Assembly (NCBI GenBank): GCA_003556835.1
Contig: PWQG01000063.1
Coordinates: 1 to 9,991 of the forward strand
Direction of reading: 5' to 3'
DNA length: 9,991 nt
Source: Gammaproteobacteria bacterium
GTDB lineage: Bacteria; Pseudomonadota; Gammaproteobacteria; Pseudomonadales; Pseudohongiellaceae
A program made the position numbers and the translations under genes. Below, in pieces: positions 1 through 6,539 of this stretch. Position 1 is the stretch's first letter. Each line of letters starts with the position of its first letter. The notes under the pieces were generated by a model. It was not told the DNA's origin, made no database searches, and was given only the letters and a program-made list of their open reading frames with translations.

Positions 1-146
1 CTGTTGAGCATGTCCGAGATATCCGGCGTATCAAACTTTCGGAATTGATCGATAAGCTCGCGCGAAGGTCGTTCAATATCCAGCCTGATACGGAAACCCG
101 GACCGGAGTTCATTTGTGCGGACTTTGGAGTACTCGTGGCTACCAT
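1..146 (-). CDS. RraA-like family protein, N-terminal part (cut by the left window edge)
   Basis: An open frame runs from an ATG at 146-144 to the window edge, giving 48 codons without a stop. An SD-like AGGGG lies 5 bases before the ATG. Residues 28-48 contain ELIDQFRKFDTPDISDMLN, which matches the opening helix of RraA / HMG-aldolase-like proteins (a FR..xT..ISD pattern followed by the substrate-binding core). Known members of this fold either bind and inhibit RNase E (RraA) or act as metal-dependent 4-hydroxy-4-methyl-2-oxoglutarate or oxaloacetate aldolases and decarboxylases; which applies here cannot be told because the catalytic G...R.D region lies outside the window. The start is 26 bases after the stop of the dioxygenase gene, so the two are probably cotranscribed. 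An operon with a dioxygenase favours a metabolic role over the RNase E regulator. The family call rests on a short segment and is moderate in confidence. Confidence 0.6.
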   Translation of the reverse strand, partial: MVATSTPKSAQMNSGPGFRIRLDIERPSRELIDQFRKFDTPDISDMLN

Positions 147-172
147 GCTAACCCCTGTAACATTGTGTATTC

Positions 173-1294
173 CTATGATGCTTCTGTTCTGCCTGCTTCC
201 GCTCTTCGTCTCGCAGTCTTCGCAGACACGCGAGGGATCGAAACGGCCGTCTCGGCACTGTTTTCTGGTCTCTCGTGGATAGCAGGTCCCTTCCGTGGTC
301 CAGTGTTGTAGTGATCAGCGAATTCATATTTCAGCGCCCTGGCTTCATGCAGGTTGATCCATTGCCGGAGTAGCAGCCGTTTTTGTGCCTCGTCCTCATG
401 ATCGACAAAGTGATCCCGGTTATGCAGTACTGTATTGTTGTTGAAAAAGGCAAGATCACCGGCTTCCAGGTGTGCATCAAAACGGATGTCATCCCGCATG
501 GCCAGTTCCGCGACTTTATCCACGGCTTTCTTTTCGAGGTCGGACAGGGGATCGGAGAGCGGCAGTTCCTGCGCCGTCAGGATTGCCTTCTGGTTGTATC
601 TGCAACTCAGCAGTCCCTTGTGGTAACTGAATACCGGCACACGATGAGCAGTGATGTCCCGGTACTCGCCTGGCGGTCCATTACCCCGGATATTGTAGTG
701 GAAGCCTCGATACAAGGGCTCCAGGTACTCGGGCCAGAACTCGAGCAGTTCATTGTAGATCGCCATGGAGCAGGAAATATTGTTGATCCCTCCCTGTTTG
801 GCGGGACGAACACATAGCAGACTGACCAGGTCTCCTGTATCGCAGTGCGGTGTCAACTGTGCATTGGTCGTATACCCGCGGACGGTGATGTCTTCATAAC
901 TTTTCTTCTGATCATGAACCCGGTCGACCAGAGTTCCGCGGGTGTCCTGGTTCACTTTCTCCCCCATATGTGAAGTCAGCCCTGCATACATCAGCTCGAT
1001 ATCTTCTATCGGCAATCCGTACAAAGGAATTCCCCGCAACACTGTGAAGCCTGCGCCCGTGTCGAGATTCCGACTGATCTCTTTCAGCTCCGGTCCGAGC
1101 ACAGGCAACGGGAAGTCATCCCGCTTTATGGAATGCACCGCCCGTGCCTTGTTTTTCGCAACGGACAGTGCCCCAAGGAGCTCCTGCTTTCGGGTTGAAT
1201 CCAGCTCACGCAGCCATTTTCCCTTACCCTTCAGATCCTTCACATACCATACGGTGTCATCACTCACTTTTCGCTTCAGTCTGTCAACAGCCAT
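173..1294 (-). CDS. TauD/TfdA-family Fe(II)/2-oxoglutarate-dependent dioxygenase
   Basis: This 373-residue protein is a probable non-haem iron oxygenase that couples oxidation of an unknown substrate to decarboxylation of 2-oxoglutarate to succinate and CO2. The iron-binding facial triad is visible as H150-x-D152 (in LTPHCDTGD) and the distal H291 (in NNNTVLHNRD). The arginine that binds the 2-oxoglutarate carboxylate is R306 or R310 in KRLLLRQW. The segment around residues 80-90 (GFTVLRGIP) is also typical of the family. There is no signal peptide, so it should be cytoplasmic. The tail after about residue 330 is basic and looks disordered. A GGAGG lies 10 bases before the ATG, and the start overlaps the stop of the glycosyltransferase gene by one base, so translation is probably coupled. 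Family members oxidise taurine, 2,4-D, gamma-butyrobetaine, amino acids and natural products; the substrate here is unknown. Confidence 0.9.
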   Translation of the reverse strand: MAVDRLKRKVSDDTVWYVKDLKGKGKWLRELDSTRKQELLGALSVAKNKARAVHSIKRDDFPLPVLGPELKEISRNLDTGAGFTVLRGIPLYGLPIEDIELMYAGLTSHMGEKVNQDTRGTLVDRVHDQKKSYEDITVRGYTTNAQLTPHCDTGDLVSLLCVRPAKQGGINNISCSMAIYNELLEFWPEYLEPLYRGFHYNIRGNGPPGEYRDITAHRVPVFSYHKGLLSCRYNQKAILTAQELPLSDPLSDLEKKAVDKVAELAMRDDIRFDAHLEAGDLAFFNNNTVLHNRDHFVDHEDEAQKRLLLRQWINLHEARALKYEFADHYNTGPRKGPAIHERPENSAETAVSIPRVSAKTARRRAEAGRTEAS

Positions 1295-2544
1295 TACGAT
1301 GGAACCTCCGTTCTTTCCAACTGCGATGCATAGACTTCCTTGGTAGTTTCAACCATTGCCTCCAGAGAGAACTCTTCTCTGACCTTGATTCGCGCGGCAT
1401 TGCTGAGCCGCTGCGAGAGGGCCTTACTACTCAGTATCCTGCTGATTGCTTTGGCCAGTAGATCAGGCGAATGTGGGGGAATCAGGATTCCATCGACCCC
1501 GTCCTCCACCAACTCCGGAGTACCACCAACGCAGGTGGCGACGACTGGAACGCCGGCAGCCATGGACTCAAGAAGAGTATTGGAAAGCCCTTCACTGTGT
1601 GATGGAAGAACGGAGACTGAAGCTTGCGACAGGATCTGCGGGATGTCACTGCGATGTCCGCAAAAAAACAGGGTGTCGCCCAGGTCCAATTCGTCACGAA
1701 GATTGAGCCACTGTTGCTGATCACTGGGGTCGTCAGAGTCCTCTTGCTGGCTCTCCAGGGAAGGCCTGCCAATCAGCAAAAATTTTGCATCAGGGTGCTC
1801 AGACTTGACCCGCGCTGCCGCCTGAATAATGTCAAGCACACCCTTCTGCCGGTTAAGCCGGGAAAGCATCACTATCAGGGGAGCATCCTCTGTTACTCCA
1901 CAGTCGCCTCTGATGCTGGTGACAGCGTCATTTTTGTTGTTACTGCTCATTTCATAGCGTCCGGAATCTATTCCGTTTTTTATCACTGTGATTTTTTTTT
2001 GCTGATAGCCCTCGTCCAATAGCCAGTCGCGAATGGAATCCGCATTGACCAGAATCCGGTCAGCCATAAGGCAAACCAACCTCTGTAACAATTTCTGCTT
2101 CCTTGTCAGATAAACGCCCCGGTCTCGGATTGATGCAATGATCACTGGAACACCAGCCATCTTCGCGGCCGGTATCGAGAAAACCAGTGAATAGAAATTG
2201 TAGGCGTGCATGATCGTGATCCGGCTATTGCGCAAGTGCTTCGCGAAGCGCATCATCTGGAGCAGAACGAGCGGGGAATATAGGGAGGTGATGGGGAATT
2301 CACTTATGGCAATTCCCTGCTTTTCGTACTCCTCTACAAACGCCCCCTCTTTTTTCAATGAAGCAAACTCAAGCTCGAAGTCAGTTGAGCCCAGCCCTTT
2401 CACCAGGTTCAGTATCTGGCCTTCCGTGCCCCCTGTTCCGAAGTCACAGACAAATTTCAATAGTCGAACTTTTCCCTTCGATGTATCGGTAATTTCATAC
2501 TGAAAGTTCTCGTACATCGAGGGTTGGTTATTAAAGGAGCTCAT
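1294..2544 (-). CDS. Family 4 (GT-B fold) glycosyltransferase
   Basis: This is a retaining GT4-type glycosyltransferase of 416 residues that moves a sugar from a nucleotide-sugar donor to an unknown acceptor. The N-terminal acceptor domain starts with a glycine-rich loop (GTGGTEGQ, about residues 36-43). The NGID hinge is near residue 190, and LSRLNRQKG opens the donor domain. The EX7E motif is E318 to E326 (in SEGLSNTLLE), followed by GVPVVAT and GGTPELVEDG for the nucleotide sugar. The frame stays open to a GTG at 2607, but the ATG at 2544 is preferred: it has GAGGA 5 bases upstream, the GTG has no SD, and a TATAAT sits just ahead of it where transcription would start. No membrane segment is seen. 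It is the first gene of an operon with the dioxygenase and the RraA-like gene. A role in surface polysaccharide or glycosylated-metabolite synthesis is inference. Confidence 0.9.
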   Translation of the reverse strand: MSSFNNQPSMYENFQYEITDTSKGKVRLLKFVCDFGTGGTEGQILNLVKGLGSTDFELEFASLKKEGAFVEEYEKQGIAISEFPITSLYSPLVLLQMMRFAKHLRNSRITIMHAYNFYSLVFSIPAAKMAGVPVIIASIRDRGVYLTRKQKLLQRLVCLMADRILVNADSIRDWLLDEGYQQKKITVIKNGIDSGRYEMSSNNKNDAVTSIRGDCGVTEDAPLIVMLSRLNRQKGVLDIIQAAARVKSEHPDAKFLLIGRPSLESQQEDSDDPSDQQQWLNLRDELDLGDTLFFCGHRSDIPQILSQASVSVLPSHSEGLSNTLLESMAAGVPVVATCVGGTPELVEDGVDGILIPPHSPDLLAKAISRILSSKALSQRLSNAARIKVREEFSLEAMVETTKEVYASQLERTEVPS

Positions 2545-2842
2545 GCCTTTCCTCAAGCGGACGTATCCCGAAAAACTGAATTGCTCTGAAATGTTTCTAA
2601 CAAACACAGATTATATTTCTGACCCGCAAAAGATATAGGGTAAAACCACCAAGTTTGCTCAACTGGCGGAGCATCCTAACCATTCCTTTCCCGATCAGCG
2701 GTGATTTCGACCAGGCAACAAAAGAGGGTTGTGCTCTTTGCTGCTATTGGAAATATCCGGTGAAATGGGGTGAAAGCCCTGTGGGAATAGGGGGAGCTGA
2801 CCACTTATACTTTTCGGGAACTCCTTACGCCGGGCGCCGTCC
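2536..2842. other. Divergent intergenic region between the glycosyltransferase operon and the phosphodiesterase gene
   Basis: About 300 bases separate the two divergent starts. The left end holds the SD and the putative leader of the minus-strand operon. The centre holds a small perfect hairpin, AAAGAG (2721-2726) with CTCTTT (2734-2739). A TATACT at 2806-2811 could be a plus-strand -10 box for the phosphodiesterase, but no -35 box accompanies it. No hidden reading frame or convincing riboswitch was seen. The plus-strand frame covering 2655-3074 is an artefact overlapping the phosphodiesterase gene. Confidence 0.45.
2610..2615 (-). promoter_or_regulatory. Consensus -10 box (TATAAT) for the glycosyltransferase operon
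   Basis: The minus strand carries a perfect TATAAT here, about 65 bases before the chosen glycosyltransferase start, giving a leader of about 60 bases. No good -35 box is found at 16-18 bases spacing, so an activator or an alternative -35 would be needed. Promoter assignment is by inspection only. Confidence 0.4.
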
Positions 2843-4522
2843 ATGCATCGCAATACACCCGCCACCGCCGCCCTGCTCCTGGCATGCCTTCTCGGTCTGG
2901 CCGGATTCTTGTTCTACAAATGGGCACCCTCACCGGAGATGGCTGAGCTTCTCGTCGTGGATGCGATCGTGCAGCTTCGTGAAGAGATGCGACCGGCCCG
3001 GCCCGATGGGTCCCCCCGTGTCATCGTCCTGGCGCTGGATGGCGTGGGCGCCAGGGAGTTCCAGGACGCTGTGAGCCGCGGCGGCATGCCTCAGGTCTCG
3101 GCCCTGCTGGGCGACGAGCTTGAGGGGGAACAGGGGCTTTACGCACATGGTGTGGCGCCGAACGGAGTCTGGAGCATTCTCCCCTCGACCACCTTTGCCG
3201 CGTGGACGGCGGTGTACACCGGGGCTGGCGTCGCGGAGAGCGGGGTGTCCGGCAACGAGTGGTTCGACCGGGAATCCATGGAATTTGTGGCTCCGGCCCC
3301 CGTGTCGGTGACTGAACACGACGATGCTCTGCGCGTCTTTGCCGACGACCTAATGCACCGGTGGATGGCGGTGCCCACCGTATTCGAACAAGCCAACGTC
3401 CGGTCCTACGTCACCCTGGCAGCCCAGTATCGGGGGGCGGACTTGCTCGTGCGACCGGACAACGAGACTTTCGCCGACCTCGTGACCTCATTCGCGGGAG
3501 GTGCGGTCAGCGGTGAAACGGACCGGGACACCTACAGCGCTCTGGACGAAAACGCGATCAATCGGACGCTGGAAGCCATTGAGGAGCACGGCCTGGCGGA
3601 CCTGCAGGTCGTGTACTTTCCCGGCGTGGACCTTTACACCCATGTGGCGGAGTCCTCGATTCCAGACCAGCATAGCTACCTTACTGACGTCGTCGATCCG
3701 GCCATTGGCCGTCTTCTCGAAGAGTACCGGTTCCGAAGCGCCCTCGAATCGACTTATGTACTGTTGGTATCGGACCATGGACATACACCAGTCCTTGCCG
3801 ACGAGCGGCATGCCCTCGGCACCGGCGATGAAGGGGAAGCGGCCGACGTCCTGGACGCCCTCGGGTTTCGCGTGCGGCCCTTTGAACTCGATACCGAAGA
3901 CGGCGCCTACCAGGCAGTGCTCGCTTATCAGGGCGCACTGGCCTATGTGCACCTTGCTGACCGCTCGACCTGCCCTGGAGTGGAAGATCATTGCGACTGG
4001 CCGGCTCCTCCCCGCTTCGAGGAAGATGTGATGCAAGCCGTGCGCGCCTTTGATGAAGCCAACCGCACGGGAGCGCACGCTTGGAAGCTTGAGGGTGCCA
4101 TCGACCTGATCTTCGCCCGGGAGCCCAGGGGAGTGGATCCGTCAGGGCCTTTCCAGGTGTGGGACGGCGAGGAGCTGGTTCCTGTCGACACCTACCTGGC
4201 AGCCAACCCCCGGCCCGATCTCGTGAACCTCGAGGAACGGCTCGAAACGCTCGGGGTGGGGCGCTACGGGCATCGCAGTGGAGACATAATGCTGCTTTCC
4301 CGGTACCGGGAGGAGGACTCGCTGGAGGACCGTTACTACTTTTCAGCTCTCTACAGATCCTGGCATGGGAGCCCAAGCCGGCAGGACAGTGAGATCCTGT
4401 TTGCGTTGGCACGCTCCGCCTCGACCGGCCCGGAACTGCGCTCGCAGATGCATGACGCGATTGGCGAAACACCGTCGCAACTTGATGTCACACCCCTGAT
4501 TCTCGAGCTGCTTGGGCGCTGA
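2843..4522 (+). CDS. Membrane-anchored type I phosphodiesterase / nucleotide pyrophosphatase-like protein (alkaline phosphatase superfamily)
   Basis: This 559-residue protein belongs to the two-metal alkaline phosphatase superfamily, closest in pattern to the type I phosphodiesterase / nucleotide pyrophosphatase (ENPP-like) family. A hydrophobic stretch at residues 8-25 after a short basic start looks like an uncleaved signal anchor, placing the enzyme in the periplasm. Metal and catalytic residues follow the family order: D66 (LALDGVG), the nucleophilic threonine in PSTTFAAWTAVYTG (T116 or T117), D263 and H267 (GVDLYTH), D311-H312 (SDHGH) and a late H509 (SWHGSPS). The substrate could be a nucleotide, a lipid phosphodiester or a phosphate monoester; sequence alone does not decide. 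The ATG lacks a clear SD but is supported by the signal anchor. Codons are clearly more GC-rich than in the divergent operon. It stands alone and converges on the metalloprotease gene 71 bases away. Confidence 0.85.
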   Translation: MHRNTPATAALLLACLLGLAGFLFYKWAPSPEMAELLVVDAIVQLREEMRPARPDGSPRVIVLALDGVGAREFQDAVSRGGMPQVSALLGDELEGEQGLYAHGVAPNGVWSILPSTTFAAWTAVYTGAGVAESGVSGNEWFDRESMEFVAPAPVSVTEHDDALRVFADDLMHRWMAVPTVFEQANVRSYVTLAAQYRGADLLVRPDNETFADLVTSFAGGAVSGETDRDTYSALDENAINRTLEAIEEHGLADLQVVYFPGVDLYTHVAESSIPDQHSYLTDVVDPAIGRLLEEYRFRSALESTYVLLVSDHGHTPVLADERHALGTGDEGEAADVLDALGFRVRPFELDTEDGAYQAVLAYQGALAYVHLADRSTCPGVEDHCDWPAPPRFEEDVMQAVRAFDEANRTGAHAWKLEGAIDLIFAREPRGVDPSGPFQVWDGEELVPVDTYLAANPRPDLVNLEERLETLGVGRYGHRSGDIMLLSRYREEDSLEDRYYFSALYRSWHGSPSRQDSEILFALARSASTGPELRSQMHDAIGETPSQLDVTPLILELLGR

Positions 4523-4593
4523 CATGTTGCCGCCAGAGAACAGGCCGCCCGGGATTTCATTTCCGGTGTCACCCTGGATACACTCGCCGCTCC
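4523..4593. other. Short convergent spacer between the phosphodiesterase and metalloprotease genes
   Basis: Seventy-one bases separate the two stop codons. The only pairing seen is a weak CCGG...CCGG around a 10-base T-rich loop near 4550, with no T-tract. No convincing terminator was found. Confidence 0.3.
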
Positions 4594-5406
4594 CTAGTCG
4601 GATGCCCGCTCTAGAGCATGTTCGGTGCTACCCATCTCTGCATCGCCGTTCAGATTGTGGATGCGATATGCCTCGGTCGGCCGCTCGGCCAGTTGACTAT
4701 CGAATTCTTCAGCGGCAGGACCATAGAGCAGCTGAACACCGCGCAGATCGCCGGGCTGCAATCCATTGAAGTCCTCGGTATACCGGAACGCCATGACCTG
4801 ACCGTATGATCCGGGATGGTCCAGGCCAATGGCGTGGCCTATCTCGTGAACCAATGTGTAACGAATATCATAGACATCCTCGTCGCCGTCGAAGCCCACC
4901 TTCCATTCATGGTCCGAATTCAGGCAGACCAGCGCCTGTTCAATGGCGCGCACGCCGCCCTCAGGTTCGGGCGCATACGTCACATTGGCAAATGCCTGCC
5001 CGCGTGGTCGGCCCTGAGCACCCAGGATGATATCCGCATCCCGGACATCATCGACCTCGTGAAATTTCAGTCCGGCAGCGCGCTCCCACACTCGAAACGC
5101 TGCCGCGGCCTCCTGTGCCAGCGTCTCAACCGAGAGACTGTTACCGGCAAGTGCTTCAATCGGCGCCATATCGCGGCAGTTGAAAGCGTCATCGAACTGC
5201 AAAATCTCCCCCGCAAAGGCATAACTGACGCTGGCCGGCATCCCCAGGCGGCGATCCCCCCATTTCACCTTATGACCGTCCAGTTTGAGCAACCGGTAGC
5301 CCCCCTCCTCGGCATCTGTATTGGCATACACCGGGACAGCCAGTGACAGGAGGCCGGTCAGCATTAATGTTAGAATGGGATGAGTTGCGCACTTCAATGG
5401 TCGCAT
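4594..5406 (-). CDS. Secreted matrixin-like zinc metalloprotease (M10-type metzincin)
   Basis: A 270-residue exported zinc endopeptidase. A signal peptide covers residues 1-28: a basic start, a hydrophobic core from about 11 to 24, and a VYA cleavage site before NTDAEE. The catalytic helix is HEIGHAIGLDH, residues 187-197, giving zinc ligands H187, H191 and H197 with E188 as the general base. A Met-turn candidate follows at M205 (GQVMAF). C77 and C161 may form a disulphide, which fits export. Only about 25 residues separate the signal peptide from the catalytic domain and no cysteine-switch motif is seen, so it lacks the prodomain of animal matrixins. A tail of about 40 residues, rich in acidic residues, follows the fold. 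The frame is open to 5463, but the ATG at 5406 has AGGAG about 7 bases upstream and begins the signal peptide, so it is chosen. Substrate unknown. Confidence 0.88.
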   Translation of the reverse strand: MRPLKCATHPILTLMLTGLLSLAVPVYANTDAEEGGYRLLKLDGHKVKWGDRRLGMPASVSYAFAGEILQFDDAFNCRDMAPIEALAGNSLSVETLAQEAAAAFRVWERAAGLKFHEVDDVRDADIILGAQGRPRGQAFANVTYAPEPEGGVRAIEQALVCLNSDHEWKVGFDGDEDVYDIRYTLVHEIGHAIGLDHPGSYGQVMAFRYTEDFNGLQPGDLRGVQLLYGPAAEEFDSQLAERPTEAYRIHNLNGDAEMGSTEHALERASD

Positions 5407-5509
5407 CGCAGTCTCCTGGGGAAGATGGCTGAAAGCACTGGAATCGGTCTTGCAAGAGCACACCGGAAAGGCATGGAGACTCCGATAGATGGGAACGCTA
5501 CAATGTATA

Positions 5510-5525
5510 GGTGCGCTACCGCACC
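5510..5525. other. Small perfect hairpin in the metalloprotease 5' leader
   Basis: GGTGCG (5510-5515) and CGCACC (5520-5525) pair perfectly around a 4-base loop, within the putative untranslated leader about 105 bases before the metalloprotease start. No T-tract follows on either strand, so it is not a simple intrinsic terminator. Function unknown. Confidence 0.35.
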
Positions 5526-5586
5526 GACGAGGCCTTCGACCAGGTTCATACTATAAATTGGGCGTTCCTGCAGCTCGCGAACTGTA

Positions 5587-5599
5587 CTGAATGATTCAG
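5587..5599. promoter_or_regulatory. Palindrome CTGAAT-G-ATTCAG at the predicted metalloprotease transcription start
   Basis: A perfect 6-1-6 inverted repeat lies 2 bases downstream of the candidate -10 box and covers the predicted +1. This is a classic position for a repressor operator. The cognate regulator is not identifiable from the window. Confidence 0.4.
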
Positions 5600-5601
5600 G
5601 G

Positions 5602-5630
5602 AAATTACCCACGCTTGTAGCGGATGTCAA
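5602..5630 (-). promoter_or_regulatory. Candidate sigma-70 promoter for the metalloprotease gene
   Basis: The minus strand has a perfect TTGACA (5630-5625), a 17-base spacer and TAATTT (5607-5602), which keeps the three most conserved -10 positions (TA and final T). Transcription would start near 5595, about 190 bases before the metalloprotease ATG. Found by eye; no transcript data. Confidence 0.45.
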
Positions 5631-5836
5631 TCAAGAAAAAGTTGGCCGGGAGGCGCTGGCGGAGCGCCGCGATTGTGTCTGTGAACCCGGCTGCAGCCCG
5701 ACATTGCTCCTGTATTCTGGACCGTGCATCCGCCACAGCCCCCGCACAACAGCCTTGTAGTCACTACCCCGCCAAAACGATACTATGTATCATGCTGAGA
5801 GGGTGCCGCTCAGCCACCCATCAATTGTATGCACAG

Positions 5837-5891
5837 ACGTAACCCAAACGTAACTAAAACGTAACTCAGTCGTAACTCAGACGTAATAGCG
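5837..5891 (+). repeat. Five tandem 11-bp repeats (consensus ACGTAACTCAG) before the cytochrome b561 gene
   Basis: Units start at 5837, 5848, 5859, 5870 and 5881, exactly 11 bases apart. Each contains CGTAA, and the first four contain CGTAAC; the second half of each unit varies (CCCAA, CTAAA, CTCAG, CTCAG, then TAGCG). One unit per helical turn in head-to-tail order is how OmpR/PhoB-family winged-helix regulators bind DNA, so this is probably an array of operator half-sites. The last unit ends where the SD of the b561 gene begins (GGAGG, 5891-5895), so the array either overlaps the promoter or lies in the 5' leader. A regulator gene is not present in the window. Confidence 0.75.
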
Positions 5892-5903
5892 GAGGGTAGG
5901 CAT

Positions 5904-6443
5904 ATGTCACAGGTTCAGAAATACCCGGCAGGCTGGCGTGTGCTGCATTGGGTAATGGCGCTGATGGTTCTGATTTTGCTACCCACCGGGCTCTGGATGG
6001 CTGCACGGGCGGAAGCCGACATCTGGGGGGATCTGACAGACACATTGTACAGCTGGCACAAAGCAATCGGTTTCAGCGTATTGTTACTGATGATTCTGCG
6101 GATCGTGCTGAAAGTCCGATTGAAGAGCCCACCTTATCCGGAGCACATGCCACGAAAATTACAGCTTGCTGCGAAAAGCCTGCACCACCTGCTTTACGTG
6201 CTGCTGGTTCTGACGCCCTTGTTTGGCTGGGCTGGTGTGACAGCGTATCCTGCCCTGGTCACGGTGGGCGGTTACGACCTGCCTGCCATGCCTCTGGTTC
6301 CCGTGGACAGGGAACTGGCCGACCGCCTGTTCGATATACACGGAGTGCTCGCAATCAGCCTGGGTGTGCTGATCATCGGCCATATTGGCGCAGCATTCCG
6401 TCATATGTTTCTCAAGGACGGTATCATCCGCCGGATGGTCTGA
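5904..6443 (+). CDS. Cytochrome b561 family protein (CybB-like dihaem membrane protein)
   Basis: A 179-residue inner-membrane protein with four hydrophobic helices (about 13-33, 49-71, 94-114 and 144-166), the usual length and layout of bacterial cytochrome b561 (CybB/YodB type). Histidines that can bind two b-type haems are placed at helix ends: H15 (RVLHWVMAL), H52 (SWHKAIG), H94 or H95 (SLHHLLY), H146 (DIHGVLA) and H160 (IGHIGAAFRH). The family passes electrons between the quinone pool and a periplasmic or superoxide-type partner; CybB of E. coli is a superoxide:ubiquinone oxidoreductase, but the reaction here is inference. GGAGG lies 8 bases before the ATG. The tandem repeat array directly upstream suggests control by an OmpR-type response regulator. 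The next gene begins 102 bases downstream in the same direction. Confidence 0.93.
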   Translation: MSQVQKYPAGWRVLHWVMALMVLILLPTGLWMAARAEADIWGDLTDTLYSWHKAIGFSVLLLMILRIVLKVRLKSPPYPEHMPRKLQLAAKSLHHLLYVLLVLTPLFGWAGVTAYPALVTVGGYDLPAMPLVPVDRELADRLFDIHGVLAISLGVLIIGHIGAAFRHMFLKDGIIRRMV

Positions 6444-6539
6444 ACGAGCGCTCCATGTTTACCAACGTCGATGACTCAGGAATCCTGGTAATGCGCGCCC
6501 ACCTGAATGAGCCTGTGCTGCAGACACAGCCTGTTGTAT

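Larger units (their letters stand above)
5407..5836. other. Long intergenic region between the metalloprotease and cytochrome b561 genes
   Basis: About 430 bases lie between the metalloprotease start and the repeat array. Besides the promoter, palindrome and hairpin listed separately, there is a GC-rich hairpin GGCGCT (5652-5657) / AGCGCC (5663-5668). Read on the minus strand it is followed, after 11 bases, by TTTTTC; that spacing is too long for a typical terminator. No reading frame here looks like a protein: the frames present have low-complexity or implausible sequences and no SD. No convincing plus-strand promoter was found; TTGTAG at 5755 with GATACT at 5779 is the best weak pair. Confidence 0.4.

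Noticed and set aside
2545..2607. Extended glycosyltransferase start at a GTG (2607)
   Set aside because: No SD, an atypical N-terminal extension, and a TATAAT directly ahead of it; the ATG at 2544 has GAGGA at good spacing.
2661..2675. GGCGGAGCAT resembling the RfaH ops element (GGCGGTAGC)
   Set aside because: It lies on the plus strand, opposite to the glycan-type operon, and one core base is missing.
2740..2800. GGTGAAA-type segments suggestive of a cobalamin-like riboswitch
   Set aside because: The conserved flanking blocks (AGGGAA ... CCCCGC.ACTG) are missing and the downstream phosphodiesterase gene has no cobalamin link.
3488..4472. Long minus-strand open frames within the phosphodiesterase gene
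   Set aside because: They are antisense shadows of a GC-rich gene: arginine- and proline-rich composition, no family motifs, and full overlap with a well-supported enzyme.
5407..5463. Extended metalloprotease start at 5463
   Set aside because: The extra 19 residues would precede the signal peptide, and the ATG at 5406 has a strong AGGAG at correct distance.
5640..5670. Minus-strand hairpin followed by a T-run as an intrinsic terminator
   Set aside because: Eleven bases separate the stem from the T-run, and no gene on the minus strand ends upstream of it in the window.
5394..5842. Small frames in the gap before the b561 gene (5394-5630 minus, 5624-5842 plus)
   Set aside because: No SD, no recognisable motif, implausible composition, and overlap with promoter-like and repeat signals.
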